DNA of 64,000 nt from Clostridiales bacterium (GTDB lineage: Bacteria > Bacillota > Clostridia > Christensenellales > UBA1242): positions 30,614-94,613 of the forward strand of contig SVIC01000004.1 in assembly GCA_015055515.1 (NCBI GenBank), given 5' to 3'. Numbering within the stretch: position 1 is the stretch's first letter; each line of letters opens with the position of its first letter. The translations under genes were made by a program, and so were the position numbers. Positions 7,560 through 17,033 of the stretch are shown piece by piece. The notes below the pieces were generated by a model. The model saw only the letters and a list, made by a program, of their open reading frames with translations. It had not been told where the DNA came from and did not search any database.

Positions 7560-9947
7560 TTATTTCTTTAATCCTTCTATGTATTTCTTAATCTCTGATG
7601 CATTATCTAGGATGATAGTCATATCACCATTAGGAACGATTAGAGTAGGTGCATTCTTCACACCATATTCATCACATAGCGCCTTATTCTGAGTAGCGTC
7701 TATTAACTCATAATCAAATCCTGCGTTAGATAATACCATCTTAGCCATCTTGCAGTTAGGACATGTAGGGGTTGTAAATAACATTGGCTTTATATTAGCC
7801 TTAGTCTCTTTTTTCTCCTTTTTTGGTATGGAGCAACCATTTCCATCACATTCTACCTGCTTTTCTTTCATTACAGACTTAGATATATCATAAGTCTTTC
7901 TCTCTATATATTCTTGGCTCTTACCATCATTCCAGTTAGCCACTGGTCTATAGTATCCAGTAATACGGCTATATACCTCTGTCTTTGCACCACAATGAGG
8001 ACAAGTAGCAACCTCACCTGCAATATATCCGTGAGTAGCACATACAGAATATGTTGGGCTCATTGTATAATAAGGTAACTTGTAGTTCTCTGCAATCTTC
8101 CTTACCAAGTTCATTGTAGCCTTCCAATCCTCTAGTCTCTGACCTAAGAATGTATGGAATACTGTACCAGATGTATATAGTGTCTGCAATTCATCTTGTA
8201 CATCTAGTGCTGTGAATAGATCCTCTGTGTAGCCTACTGGTAGGTGACTAGAGTTGGTATAATATGGTGTATTGCAGTCCTCTGTTGCAGTAATAATATC
8301 TGGCCAACGCTCCTTATCATGCTTTGCAAGTCTATAAGAGGTAGACTCTGCAGGAGTAGCCTCTAGGTTGTATAGATCACCATACATCTCTTGGTAATCA
8401 CTTAGTCTCTCTCTCATGAAATTAAGTGTCTTCTTAGTGAATTCTACTGCCTCAGGATTAGTAAGATCTTTGCCCAGCCATACAGCATTTAAGCATGCCT
8501 CATTCATACCCACTAGACCGATTGTGGAGAAGTGGTTGTTGAATGTTCCCAAATATCTCTTAGTGTATGGATACAATCCATTCTCTAATAATTTAGTAAT
8601 AGTGTCTCTCTTGATCTTAAGGCTACGTGCAGATATATCCATCATCTTGCCTAATCTGTCGAAGTATTCTTCTTCTGTCTTAGATAGATATGCAATTCTA
8701 GGCATATTGATAGTAACTACACCTACACTACCAGTGCTCTCGCCCGATCCGAAGAAACCACCAGATTTCTTACGTAGTTCTCTTAGGTCTAGTCTTAGTC
8801 TACAACACATACTTCTTACATCACTAGGCTCCATATCAGAGTTGATATAATTAGAGAAGTATGGAGTTCCGTACTTAGTTGTCATTTCGAACAATAACTT
8901 GTTATTCTCTGTCTCTGACCAGTCGAAATCACGAGTGATAGAATATGTAGGGATTGGATATTGGAAACCTCTGCCATTAGCATCACCCTCTATCATAATC
9001 TCGATAAACGCCTTATTTACCATTGCCATTTCTTTCTCGCAATCTTTGTAGCAGAAGTCTTGCTCCTTACCACCTACGATTGCTGGTAACTCCGCTAGGT
9101 CCTTTGGTACAACCCAGTCTAATGTAATATTAGTAAATGGTGCCTGAGTACCCCAACGAGAAGGAGTATTTACACCATATATGAATGATTGAATACATTG
9201 CTTAACTTCTTTGTATGATAGATTATCTATCTTTACAAAAGGTGCTAGATATGTATCGAATGATGAGAATGCCTGAGCACCAGCCCACTCATTCTGCATT
9301 ATTCCAAGGAAGTTAACCATTTGGTTACAAAGAGTACTTAGGTGACTAGCAGGGCTAGATGTGATCTTACCAGGAACTCCACCTAATCCTTCCTTGATCA
9401 ATTGCTTTAGTGACCAGCCTGCACAATATCCTGTAAGCATAGATAGATCGTGAATGTGGATATCTGCATTCTTGTGTGCTTGCTCTATCTCTTTGTCGTA
9501 CACATCACTTAACCAGTAGTTCGCAGTAATGGCACCACTATTGGATAGAATTAATCCACCTACGCTATATGTTACTGTAGAGTTCTCTTTTACTCTCCAG
9601 TCTGCCAACTTCAAATATTTGTCCACAGTAGCCTTGTAGTCAAGGAATGTATTGTTGATATTTCTGATCTTCTCATGATCTCTACGATATATAATGTATG
9701 CCTTCGCTACATCCTCGTAACCGTTCTTCATAAGTACAGATTCTACTATATCCTGGATGTCCTCTACTGTAGGTATGCTATCTGGGAACTTCTCTGTGAT
9801 ATATAATTCTGTTATCTTAGCCATTTTCTTTACATCTTTGATCTCTCCATCACCAATGGACATCATTGCCTTAGCGATAGCATTCTCGATCTTAGATATA
9901 TCATAATCAACTAACCTTCCATCTCTCTTTCTTATCTTTGTAATCAT
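7560..9947 (-). CDS. nrdD: anaerobic ribonucleoside-triphosphate reductase with C-terminal glutaredoxin-like domain
   Basis: 795-residue class III reductase making dNTPs without oxygen. The N-terminal ATP-cone (ITKIRKRDGRLVDYD, residues 1-95) senses dATP/ATP. The catalytic core follows. Near the C-terminus are a four-cysteine zinc site (CATHG...CPHCG) and the glycyl-radical loop RITGYYRPV. After a lysine-rich linker, the last ~75 residues form a thioredoxin/glutaredoxin-like domain with TTPTCPNCK and a cis-proline segment NAPTLIV, a fusion not found in E. coli NrdD. Start ATG 9947 with GGAGAAAGG-type site. Regulated by the two NrdR-type boxes upstream. Confidence 0.96.
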   Translation of the reverse strand: MITKIRKRDGRLVDYDISKIENAIAKAMMSIGDGEIKDVKKMAKITELYITEKFPDSIPTVEDIQDIVESVLMKNGYEDVAKAYIIYRRDHEKIRNINNTFLDYKATVDKYLKLADWRVKENSTVTYSVGGLILSNSGAITANYWLSDVYDKEIEQAHKNADIHIHDLSMLTGYCAGWSLKQLIKEGLGGVPGKITSSPASHLSTLCNQMVNFLGIMQNEWAGAQAFSSFDTYLAPFVKIDNLSYKEVKQCIQSFIYGVNTPSRWGTQAPFTNITLDWVVPKDLAELPAIVGGKEQDFCYKDCEKEMAMVNKAFIEIMIEGDANGRGFQYPIPTYSITRDFDWSETENNKLLFEMTTKYGTPYFSNYINSDMEPSDVRSMCCRLRLDLRELRKKSGGFFGSGESTGSVGVVTINMPRIAYLSKTEEEYFDRLGKMMDISARSLKIKRDTITKLLENGLYPYTKRYLGTFNNHFSTIGLVGMNEACLNAVWLGKDLTNPEAVEFTKKTLNFMRERLSDYQEMYGDLYNLEATPAESTSYRLAKHDKERWPDIITATEDCNTPYYTNSSHLPVGYTEDLFTALDVQDELQTLYTSGTVFHTFLGQRLEDWKATMNLVRKIAENYKLPYYTMSPTYSVCATHGYIAGEVATCPHCGAKTEVYSRITGYYRPVANWNDGKSQEYIERKTYDISKSVMKEKQVECDGNGCSIPKKEKKETKANIKPMLFTTPTCPNCKMAKMVLSNAGFDYELIDATQNKALCDEYGVKNAPTLIVPNGDMTIILDNASEIKKYIEGLKK

Positions 9948-9964
9948 TTTCCTTTCTCCTTTGA

Positions 9965-9980
9965 ATACTATATTTAGTGG
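9965..9980 (-). promoter_or_regulatory. NrdR box 1
   Basis: ATACTATATTTAGTGG resembles the NrdR consensus ACACWATATATWGTGT. It lies exactly 32 bp from box 2, the three-helical-turn spacing known for paired NrdR boxes, between the promoter and nrdD. Confidence 0.75.
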
Positions 9981-9996
9981 TTTTTGATTTTGATAA

Positions 9997-10012
9997 ACAC
10001 AAGATATTGTGG
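9997..10012 (-). promoter_or_regulatory. NrdR box 2
   Basis: ACACAAGATATTGTGG, a near-consensus NrdR palindrome just downstream of the -10 element, where repressor binding would cover the transcription start. The nrdR gene is not in this window. Confidence 0.8.
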
Positions 10013-10025
10013 TTTAACTGTCTCT

Positions 10026-10054
10026 ATGCTAGCATATCTAGATATGGCTGTCAA
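10026..10054 (-). promoter_or_regulatory. promoter of nrdD-trxB-nrdG
   Basis: Minus strand TTGACA (10054-10049), 17 bp, TAGCAT (10031-10026). Confidence 0.85.
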
Positions 10055-10342
10055 ACAAAAATATATACTTTTCAAAAAAAATTTTCTTTCACCCAAGCCC
10101 TGTCGCTCGAATTTCAAAACCTCTCTTATCGTATAATAAATAATTTTTTTTGTCTAATGTTTTTGACCTCTTTTTGCAAAGTTTTTGAAAAACTTTTTTG
10201 CCTATTTTTGACATGTCACACTTATTGTCAGAAAGATACAATTATTAGCCCAAAAGTCATCGTTCGACAATTTACGCCAAAGACAAAAAAATAGCAAATG
10301 ATCTACCACCTGCTATTTTTTGTGTATTCACCATCAGTATAT
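10055..10342. other. gene-free stretch upstream of nrdD
   Basis: About 290 bp of AT-rich sequence. Apart from a bidirectional terminator-like hairpin at 10285-10322 (AAAAATAGCA ... TGCTATTTTT) I see no gene or other site. Confidence 0.6.
10285..10322 (-). terminator. hairpin terminator, symmetrical
   Basis: AAAAATAGCA and TGCTATTTTT pair across a 15-nt loop, with A/T runs on both sides. It is placed to end the minus-strand transcript of the 10518 gene and its remnant. Confidence 0.75.
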
Positions 10343-10510
10343 TTAACTCATTACTGATATATATTCATCAATTGGAATAATAAATGACAACTCCGCTTTT
10401 GTACTTAAAGAGGTACTTGTCTTAAAAGATATTATGCCAATCAACTTTCCCTCGTCAGTAAATACAGGCGCAAACAATTGAAATTGTTCAAATCCAAATC
10501 TTTTCTTCAC
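10343..10510 (-). pseudogene. short remnant reading frame downstream of the DUF2019-like gene
   Basis: 55 codons from a possible GTG at 10510, encoding LFAPVFTDEGKLIGIISF and a tail ending in SVMS. An in-frame stop lies just upstream and no good ribosome-binding site is visible. It overlaps no other gene and has protein-like composition, so it is probably the C-terminal remnant of a longer protein. Product unknown. Confidence 0.35.
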
Positions 10511-10517
10511 AATCTTA

Positions 10518-10889
10518 TCACTCTATTTCACTTTTATGTTTTTCTAAGAATTTTTGATAATAATTTTCGCCTTCTTCGTAAGTCTGTATTACATACTCAG
10601 AACTTACCCTATACCATGAGGATTTATCCTTTGTTATTTCTTTCAATACTCTTTTACATTCTTTGGGATAAAGGGAAATCAATACCCCTGCCACATGATA
10701 TCTTACGAAATCATTTTCATCTTCTAATAATGGAAGCAGTAAAATATGATTATTTAACAATATTTCTTTTGTTTTTTTATCCAGTTTTGCTTCATATTTA
10801 TTTGATGCCCGATAATCATCTTTATTATAAAGCATATCATGCTTTAACCAACATAGATTTTTTATCTCTTCTATTAAACTTTCTTTCAT
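10518..10889 (-). CDS. HEAT-repeat / DUF2019-like protein, probable immunity protein
   Basis: 123-residue helical protein. The core LLPLLEDENDFVRYHVAGVLISLYP is a HEAT-type helical pair as in DUF2019-like proteins, which often occur as immunity proteins next to polymorphic toxins. Immediately upstream on the same strand is a remnant of a toxin-like C-terminus (10956-11090), which supports that reading. Start ATG 10889 with GGGGAAAAT upstream. The immunity role is an inference. Confidence 0.68.
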   Translation of the reverse strand: MKESLIEEIKNLCWLKHDMLYNKDDYRASNKYEAKLDKKTKEILLNNHILLLPLLEDENDFVRYHVAGVLISLYPKECKRVLKEITKDKSSWYRVSSEYVIQTYEEGENYYQKFLEKHKSEIE

Positions 10890-10955
10890 ATTTTCCCCTT
10901 TGTGTTAAGATTTTTTATATGAAACCAATTTCATTTTAATAATTATAAGTATTGA

Positions 10956-11090
10956 TTATGGTAAAAATACTTTTACACCCAATTTCCTTTTCAACGCCTC
11001 AAATGATTTGTATCCTGTGCCCTTTGATACCTTTGTTCCTGTTTTTGCTAATGCAGTGAAAATCTTTGACCTAACACAATAAAATATTAA
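10956..11090 (-). pseudogene. polymorphic-toxin C-terminal remnant
   Basis: A 44-codon open frame without a start codon, encoding FTALAKTGTKVSKGTGYKSF then EALKRKLGVKVFLP and a stop. The GTGKGYKSF-x-x-(F/L)KR pattern resembles the entry to nuclease toxin domains that continue into a W-H-H-I-V-E-Q motif; here it stops before the catalytic residues. It is bounded by the tRNA-Lys promoter, so it is a broken gene piece. The family link is from memory of the pattern. Confidence 0.45.
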
Positions 11091-11112
11091 TTAAAAAATT
11101 TTTAGTAAAGTG

Positions 11113-11141
11113 TTGACAACCGCCTTTTTTTGATATATACT
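11113..11141 (+). promoter_or_regulatory. promoter of tRNA-Lys
   Basis: TTGACA (11113-11118), 17 bp, TATACT (11136-11141), 21 bp before the tRNA. Confidence 0.9.
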
Positions 11142-11162
11142 AATGAACGTTCAATTAAATAT

Positions 11163-11238
11163 GCTTCCTTAGCTCAGTTGGTAGAGCAACTGACTCTTAA
11201 TCAGTGGGTCCAGGGTTCGAGTCCCCGAGGGAGCACCA
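11163..11238 (+). tRNA. tRNA-Lys (CUU)
   Basis: 76 nt with encoded CCA. Acceptor GCTTCCT/AGGGAGC, anticodon loop CTCTTAA with anticodon CTT, T-loop GGTTCGAGTCC. Own promoter and terminator. Unlike the tRNA-Leu and tRNA-Glu genes here, it has no tRNA-linked element after it. Confidence 0.97.
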
Positions 11239-11243
11239 AGCAT

Positions 11244-11266
11244 AGCAGGTTTTTCCTGCTTTTTTA
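11244..11266 (+). terminator. terminator of tRNA-Lys
   Basis: AGCAGG, TTTTT loop, CCTGCT, then a T-run. Confidence 0.92.
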
Positions 11267-11273
11267 TTTCTAT

Positions 11274-11307
11274 AAAAAAATCCTTATTATCAAGATAGGA
11301 TTTTTTT
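11274..11307 (-). terminator. terminator of the GH13 gene
   Basis: Minus strand AAATCCTATCTT pairs with AAGGATTT, followed by seven T; the hairpin touches the stop codon. Confidence 0.85.
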
Positions 11308-12856
11308 AATTTATTGGATTACTAGTCGCTACTATTACTTGATAAGGTTTCAATGCGTCGGACAGTGGCATATTACTATACTCTACATCAGTTTTCTTGA
11401 CTGGATATGCCTCGTTGCTTAAATTTGCTACAATCCATATTTTCTTGTTATTACAGTCTATCTTATATCCTACTATATCTTTTTCAGTATAGAATGTATA
11501 TTTACCTTGACTTATCACACCATCCATTTTCTTTCGCAACTTAATTATTTTCTTGTATTGTGATAGCATACTATTTGCATCTTTTTCTTGTATTTTTACA
11601 TTGCAATTCTTATAATCCCCTACTTTTGCTACCGGTGCATATCCACCGAAGCCTCCGTATATACTATTATCCCACTGCATAGTAGACCTAGCATTGTCTC
11701 TAGAATACATTTTTAGGTGATTGAATGTTTGATCTACATCTGTGGATTTTTTTAATAGGTTTCTTGCCTCCACATCTTGAAATTCATCGATTGATTTCCA
11801 ATGGTAATTCTCCATCCCAATTTCCTCACCATTATATATCATGACATTGCCCTTTAACATATACATAAGAGTTGCTAGACATATCTGTGCGTTCACTGGA
11901 TCCGTTTCCCCGCTAATCCTACTTAATAATCTTGGATAATCATGGTTCATCCAGAATAGCATTGCCTTGCCATCTATCGAATTTTTATTCCTTAGAACAT
12001 CTCGTAGTTTGTCTTTATTTATCTTGTTGTGCTCATCAAATACACCTAATTGTTCGAATGTAAATACAGCATTTAATTCATTATTAAGGTATTGCACTAT
12101 GTCTTCTTCCGTAGGATCGCCACCTAGTTCACCCATAGTCACTACTTTATTAGCATGAAATATTCTGTGAAAGTATTGTAAATATTTGTGTGTCTTTGGC
12201 ATGTTAGAGAAATGCTTGTATTGTGGAATAAGATAATCGTTACCAAAATTATCTTTGCCCAGATGAGATATTGCATCCAGCCTAAACCCATCTACACCCA
12301 GATCACAATAGTACTGTATTACTCTACCCATCTCATTTAATACTTTCGAATTTTCAAAATTAAGATCGGGCATCTTTTCTGAAAATAAATGTAGATAATA
12401 TTGACCCCTCTCTTCACAGAACTTCCAAGCTGGACCATGGAAGAAAGATTGCCAATCATTCGGAGGACACATTACACCATCTACCACATTACCATCACGC
12501 CATATATAATAATCGGTATATGGCTCAATTCTCTTTATACTCTTTCTGAACCACTCATGTTCATCAGATGTATGGTTCATAACCAGATCTACAACGACCT
12601 TTATATTATATTCATGGCTTACCTTTATTAGCATCTTCAGGTCATCATTGTCTCCAAATATTTGGTCCACTTTGCAATAATCACTAATATCATATCCATT
12701 ATCATCCATTGGAGACTGGTAAAAAGGTGTGATCCATATATAATCTACACCCAGTGATGAGATGTATGGTATTTTTTCTATAATACCGGCTATATCCCCC
12801 ACACCATCATTGTTACTATCTCGAAAAGTCCTAATATAAATCTGATATCCTATCAT
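11306..12856 (-). CDS. alpha-glucosidase / oligo-1,6-glucosidase (GH13)
   Basis: 516-residue cytoplasmic glycoside hydrolase with a (beta/alpha)8 barrel. Conserved regions: VDLVMNHTS (90-97), DGFRLDAISH with nucleophile D194, VVTMGELGG with acid/base E243, and WMNHDYPR with transition-state D306. The domain order and length match oligo-1,6-glucosidase, dextran glucosidase and trehalose-6-phosphate hydrolase, so the exact substrate cannot be set. No signal peptide. It is a lone gene with no sugar transporter beside it, so it probably degrades short alpha-glucans inside the cell. Confidence 0.9.
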   Translation of the reverse strand: MIGYQIYIRTFRDSNNDGVGDIAGIIEKIPYISSLGVDYIWITPFYQSPMDDNGYDISDYCKVDQIFGDNDDLKMLIKVSHEYNIKVVVDLVMNHTSDEHEWFRKSIKRIEPYTDYYIWRDGNVVDGVMCPPNDWQSFFHGPAWKFCEERGQYYLHLFSEKMPDLNFENSKVLNEMGRVIQYYCDLGVDGFRLDAISHLGKDNFGNDYLIPQYKHFSNMPKTHKYLQYFHRIFHANKVVTMGELGGDPTEEDIVQYLNNELNAVFTFEQLGVFDEHNKINKDKLRDVLRNKNSIDGKAMLFWMNHDYPRLLSRISGETDPVNAQICLATLMYMLKGNVMIYNGEEIGMENYHWKSIDEFQDVEARNLLKKSTDVDQTFNHLKMYSRDNARSTMQWDNSIYGGFGGYAPVAKVGDYKNCNVKIQEKDANSMLSQYKKIIKLRKKMDGVISQGKYTFYTEKDIVGYKIDCNNKKIWIVANLSNEAYPVKKTDVEYSNMPLSDALKPYQVIVATSNPIN

Positions 12857-12925
12857 TTTGTCACCATTATATAATTTTTCCTATAATACCCCTAAAAACA
12901 TATTTTTCAAAATGTTTTTTTGTTT

Positions 12926-12962
12926 TATAAAAAATATAACGACTATTATCTGTCGTTATATC
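12926..12962 (-). terminator. terminator of radC-RNHCP
   Basis: Minus strand ATATAACGACAG pairs with a GTCGTTATAT arm, followed by TTTTTT; it overlaps the stop of the RNHCP gene. Confidence 0.85.
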
Positions 12963-13270
12963 CTTGTATTTCTCATTATATCGCATATTAATGTGTAGTT
13001 ATCATCCGCTGCACACTTGTTCCTCTTCTCCATTCCGCAAGATCTACACTTGTGTCTAATGATATACCCCTTATTAGCATGATAGTCTATGCCTATGGGC
13101 ACCATCAATCCCTTGCAGTCATTGGCCCTGTCGCCTGGATCTATATCTACATGTATACTGCATAGACAATATGGACAGTGATTTCTGCTAGTGTAACCTA
13201 GTGGTCGAACTTCCTTGCCACAATTCTGACACACGAACCCGCTATCTAATTTCTTAAAACTCATCGCCAT
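12956..13270 (-). CDS. RNHCP-domain zinc protein
   Basis: 104 residues with CQNCGKEV, RNHCPYCLCS and HKCRSCGMEKRNKC: a multi-cysteine zinc-binding protein matching the small RNHCP family, whose name comes from the RNHCP motif seen here at residues 29-33. It overlaps the radC stop by 17 bp, so it is co-transcribed and probably translationally coupled with radC. Molecular function unknown. Confidence 0.86.
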   Translation of the reverse strand: MAMSFKKLDSGFVCQNCGKEVRPLGYTSRNHCPYCLCSIHVDIDPGDRANDCKGLMVPIGIDYHANKGYIIRHKCRSCGMEKRNKCAADDNYTLICDIMRNTRI

Positions 13271-14039
13271 CCACCCCTTTTGCAGTATTCATAGACCTTA
13301 ATCCCTTGAATGTAGCGATACATTGCATACGGAAATTGTTATATTCTTGGTTGTTATTAAAACTATATGGCTCTGCCACACCTCTAGCATATATCATGTG
13401 GTCAAGCAATTCTATATCTATTGCGTGCAACATCATATATACACGCTTAGTGAATGTGATGTCATCGATACTTGGAGTACTAATGCCAGACGGATGATTG
13501 TGTGCTAGCACCACCTTCTTTGCATTGTATTTCTTAATCACAGATATTAATTTGTCCGAACTAATACCTACATAATCACTATTGCCGTTAGACAATACTT
13601 CACGACCAATATATGTGTCGTTGCTAGCAATCATTAACACCACTAAGTTCTCATGACCTAGCGATGTCAAAAGTGGCTCTATCATAGCCTTCGCCTCATC
13701 TAGCTTCTGTATCACTATCTTGCCAGAGCCAGCATTCTTCACATATATGTCTAAAAACTCAGGAATGCATTTCAAATAAGATGCTACCACCTCGCCTACA
13801 CCATTGACATCCTTCAATACATCGTATGGTGCCTCCATTACATTATTGATACTACCAAATGTATTAATTAGCCTATGTGCCAATTCATTGGTATCCTTTC
13901 TTGCCACTACAAAAGACAGCAAAAGTTCCAGTATCTCATGTTGCTGAAAACTGGCCAATCCATTGCTATGAAATCGTTCTCTTAATCTTTTTCTGTGACC
14001 CGCATGGCTGTGCTTCGCGGTCTTTTTCTTTTGTGTCAT
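13254..14039 (-). CDS. radC: RadC family protein (JAB/MPN domain)
   Basis: 261 residues. The N-terminal UPF0758 region has a helix-hairpin-helix segment (KDVNGVGEVVASYLK, about 76-90). The C-terminal JAMM metal site has AHNHPSG (residues 179-185) with a following D at SIDD. Family members were linked to DNA repair, but that role is disputed and biochemical activity is uncertain. Downstream overlap with the RNHCP gene. A good promoter lies 29 bp upstream. Confidence 0.93.
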   Translation of the reverse strand: MTQKKKTAKHSHAGHRKRLRERFHSNGLASFQQHEILELLLSFVVARKDTNELAHRLINTFGSINNVMEAPYDVLKDVNGVGEVVASYLKCIPEFLDIYVKNAGSGKIVIQKLDEAKAMIEPLLTSLGHENLVVLMIASNDTYIGREVLSNGNSDYVGISSDKLISVIKKYNAKKVVLAHNHPSGISTPSIDDITFTKRVYMMLHAIDIELLDHMIYARGVAEPYSFNNNQEYNNFRMQCIATFKGLRSMNTAKGVDGDEF

Positions 14040-14067
14040 TATACTCTCAATAATTTTCGTATAGCAT

Positions 14068-14096
14068 ATTTTACATCATCTCACATCATTTGTCAA
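14068..14096 (-). promoter_or_regulatory. promoter of radC
   Basis: Minus strand TTGACA (14096-14091), 17 bp, TAAAAT (14073-14068). Confidence 0.87.
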
Positions 14097-14133
14097 TCAT
14101 ATGTTCTAGAGGTAAAATAATACACAGATTTGA

Positions 14134-14169
14134 AAAAAGAGTGAGCATTGAAACAAGCACACTCTTTAT
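14134..14169 (-). terminator. terminator of gyrA
   Basis: Minus strand AAGAGTG-TGC pairs with GC-CACTCTT, then six T, directly after the gyrA stop. Confidence 0.88.
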
Positions 14170-14171
14170 TA

Positions 14172-16715
14172 TTATTCTGTAACTACATTGCTATCATTTG
14201 TATCCGCAAATTCTGTATTTGATACTTCATTGGCTGGTACTTCTTCTTCCTCTGGCTCATGTGGTACAACAGCAATTGCCACCACCTTGGTATTACCTTT
14301 TACCTTCATCAATCTTACACCCTTAGTATTTCTACCTATTGTGTTGATCTCGCTTGCTTTTAGCCTTATCACTTGACCATCATCACATATTAGGATTAAG
14401 TCGTTATCATCAGATATCTGCTTCAGACTAACTAGTCTACCTGTCTGATCATTGAATACACCTGCCATAACTCCTAAACCATATCTGCCTTGTAGCCTGT
14501 ATTCTTCTTGTCTGCTACGCTTGCCATAACCATTCTCGGTCACTGTAATTATATCATGACTAGGATCTATCAAGACAATGTCTACTAGGTAGTCATCATC
14601 ACGCAACTTCATACCACGTACACCTATTGCGTCTCTGCCCACTAGCCTTATATCCGACTCTTTGAATCTAATACACTTGCCGTTGTTGCTAGCAAGGATA
14701 ATCTCATCATCTTCGCTAGTTACATATACGCCTATCAACGCATCATCCTCAGATAGCCTTATAGCCAACTTTCCACCCTTTCTAATACTGTCGAATTCGG
14801 ATATCTTAGTCTTCTTAATAAGACCATTCTTAGTACACATTAGTAAGTTCTTGCCTTCTCTATCCTCTTCCTTCACTGGAATAATAGTGGTTATTCTCTC
14901 GCCTTGGTCTACCTGCAATATATTCACTATTGCTCTGCCCTTAGATTGCTTCTGAGCCTCTGGCACCTCATATGACTTAATTGTATATACCTTGCCCTTG
15001 TCACTGAAGCAGAACAGATCATCATGAGTGTTGGTCATGAATATGTTGTCCACCCAGTCCTCTTCCTTGGTCTTGTGACTGCTTACACCCATTCCACCAC
15101 GGTGCTGAGCCTTGTACTCACTCATAGCCATACGCTTGATATATCCGCCGTGAGTAAGAGTAATTATCACATCCTCCTTCTCTATTAGATCTGCTATGTC
15201 TATGTCACTGTAATCGTAAGAAATCTGAGACTTTCTAGGTACACCATATTTTGCCTTGATGTCTAATAAATCTTGCTTGATTATAGCCAGTACTTTCTCA
15301 TCACTCTCTAGTATACTTCTTAACTCTCTAATAAGTTCTTGTGTTTCTTGTAACTCTGCCTTTAACTTCTCTACCTCAAGGCCTGTTAACTTCTGCAATC
15401 TCATATCTAGGATTGCTTGAGCCTGCTTCTCAGATAGTTCGAATAGTTTTGTCAATCTCTCAATAGCATCGTTCTTGTCCTCAGATATCTTGATCTGCTT
15501 GATCACTTCATCGATATTAGCCTGAGCAATAACAAGACCAGCGAGGATATGCTCTTTCTGCTCTGCCTTGTCTAGATCGAACTTCGTTCTACGTATAATT
15601 ATCTCTTTCTGGAACTCTAAGAAATGATGGATTATCTCTTGCAAATTACATATCTTAGGCGCACCATTCACCAGCGCAAGCATTATGATACCAAAACTTA
15701 TCTGCAACTGAGTGTGCTTGTATAGAGAATTTAATACAACTTGGGCATTAGCATCACGCTTAATGTCCACAACAATTCTCATACCCTCTCTGTCACTCTC
15801 TTCCTTGATGTCGGATATACCTTCTATCTTCTTGTTCTTTACAAGGTCTGCCATCTGCATTATCAATTTTGCCTTGTTCACTTGGTATGGTATCTCTGTG
15901 ATGACTATTCTAGATCTAGTTCCGTTATTGTACTCCTCTATCTCTGCCTTTGCTCTGATATAGCAAGTACCTCTACCTGTTCTGTATGCATCCTTAACAC
16001 CCTTTATACCCAAGATATAGCCCTTGGTTGGAAAATCTGGTGCAGGAATGTACTTCATCAGTTCTTCAATATCAATATCTTTGTTGTCAATCATAGCGAC
16101 AACACCATCACACACCTCAGATAGATTGTGTGGTGGGATATTAGTAGCCATACCTACAGCAATTCCATCCGATCCATTCACTAGTAGATTAGGAAATCTA
16201 GCAGGAAGAACAACCGGTTGTTGTAGTGTATCATCGAAGTTAGGGTAGAAATCTACAGTCTCTTTGTCAATGGTATTTAACATCTCTGCAGATATCTTAC
16301 TTAGTCTAGCCTCGGTGTAACGCATTGCAGCAGCACTGTCTCCATCCACCGATCCGAAGTTACCATGACCCTCTACTAGCGGACTATTGATAGTAAAGTC
16401 TTGAGCCAGTCTTACCAATGCATCGTATATGGCAGCATCACCATGAGGGTGATATTTACCCATAACATCACCGACAATACGCGCACACTTCTTAAAAGGC
16501 TTGTCGTTAAATAAATTCAACTCTCCGCCCATTGTGTATAATATACGCCTATGCACTGGCTTCAATCCATCCCTCACATCTGGAATAGCACGAGATACGT
16601 TTACCGCCATAGCATATGCGATAAATGATTTCTCTAACTCATCCTTTACCTTTACTTCTAGGATTTTGCCAGTATTGTTCTTCTCTATAATCTGATCAAT
16701 TTCATTTCTGTCCAT
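14172..16715 (-). CDS. gyrA: DNA gyrase subunit A
   Basis: About 847 residues from ATG 16715. Type II topoisomerase breakage-reunion subunit, acting with GyrB to introduce negative supercoils. Catalytic tyrosine in [10 protein letters not shown]; six beta-pinwheel repeats in the C-terminal domain with a QRGGMGV-like GyrA box (HRGGMGVSS). The quinolone region reads [12 protein letters not shown]: alanine replaces the E. coli Ser83 equivalent while Asp87 is kept. A 15-residue longer start at 16760 lacks any ribosome-binding site; the chosen start follows AGAGAG. It is separated from gyrB by 383 bp carrying a duplicated hairpin. Confidence 0.96.
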   Translation of the reverse strand: MDRNEIDQIIEKNNTGKILEVKVKDELEKSFIAYAMAVNVSRAIPDVRDGLKPVHRRILYTMGGELNLFNDKPFKKCARIVGDVMGKYHPHGDAAIYDALVRLAQDFTINSPLVEGHGNFGSVDGDSAAAMRYTEARLSKISAEMLNTIDKETVDFYPNFDDTLQQPVVLPARFPNLLVNGSDGIAVGMATNIPPHNLSEVCDGVVAMIDNKDIDIEELMKYIPAPDFPTKGYILGIKGVKDAYRTGRGTCYIRAKAEIEEYNNGTRSRIVITEIPYQVNKAKLIMQMADLVKNKKIEGISDIKEESDREGMRIVVDIKRDANAQVVLNSLYKHTQLQISFGIIMLALVNGAPKICNLQEIIHHFLEFQKEIIIRRTKFDLDKAEQKEHILAGLVIAQANIDEVIKQIKISEDKNDAIERLTKLFELSEKQAQAILDMRLQKLTGLEVEKLKAELQETQELIRELRSILESDEKVLAIIKQDLLDIKAKYGVPRKSQISYDYSDIDIADLIEKEDVIITLTHGGYIKRMAMSEYKAQHRGGMGVSSHKTKEEDWVDNIFMTNTHDDLFCFSDKGKVYTIKSYEVPEAQKQSKGRAIVNILQVDQGERITTIIPVKEEDREGKNLLMCTKNGLIKKTKISEFDSIRKGGKLAIRLSEDDALIGVYVTSEDDEIILASNNGKCIRFKESDIRLVGRDAIGVRGMKLRDDDYLVDIVLIDPSHDIITVTENGYGKRSRQEEYRLQGRYGLGVMAGVFNDQTGRLVSLKQISDDNDLILICDDGQVIRLKASEINTIGRNTKGVRLMKVKGNTKVVAIAVVPHEPEEEEVPANEVSNTEFADTNDSNVVTE

Positions 16716-16884
16716 ATTTATCTCTCTGTTTAATATTTTACTTGGCAGAACTGCCATCATTAATACTTCGTATTAAAATTATAATTAATTTTTTTGTGTC
16801 TTTTTGTTATGGATGATTTATACCCAGCATAACTGCCTGAAAACTTTTTTTCATCCTATGTTGCTTTAGCGAAGATGTACATAC

Positions 16885-16930
16885 TTTTTGACTTGGAGTG
16901 CTATGCACGACGGATAAAATCTATTATATT
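16885..16930. repeat. gyr intergenic direct repeat, copy 1
   Basis: 46-bp unit with TTGACTTGGAGTGC and GCACGACGGATAAAATC; one mismatch to copy 2. It contains a GTGC/GCAC mini-hairpin. The outer arm pairs poorly in this copy. Confidence 0.85.
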
Positions 16931-17033
16931 CGAATCATTTAATTCAATAATCTTTCCGCCTACATATTCCATTATGAGCCTATTTGCCTACAACCCTTAC
17001 TGCACTAGTTACATCCGCTTTATCTATAGCGAG

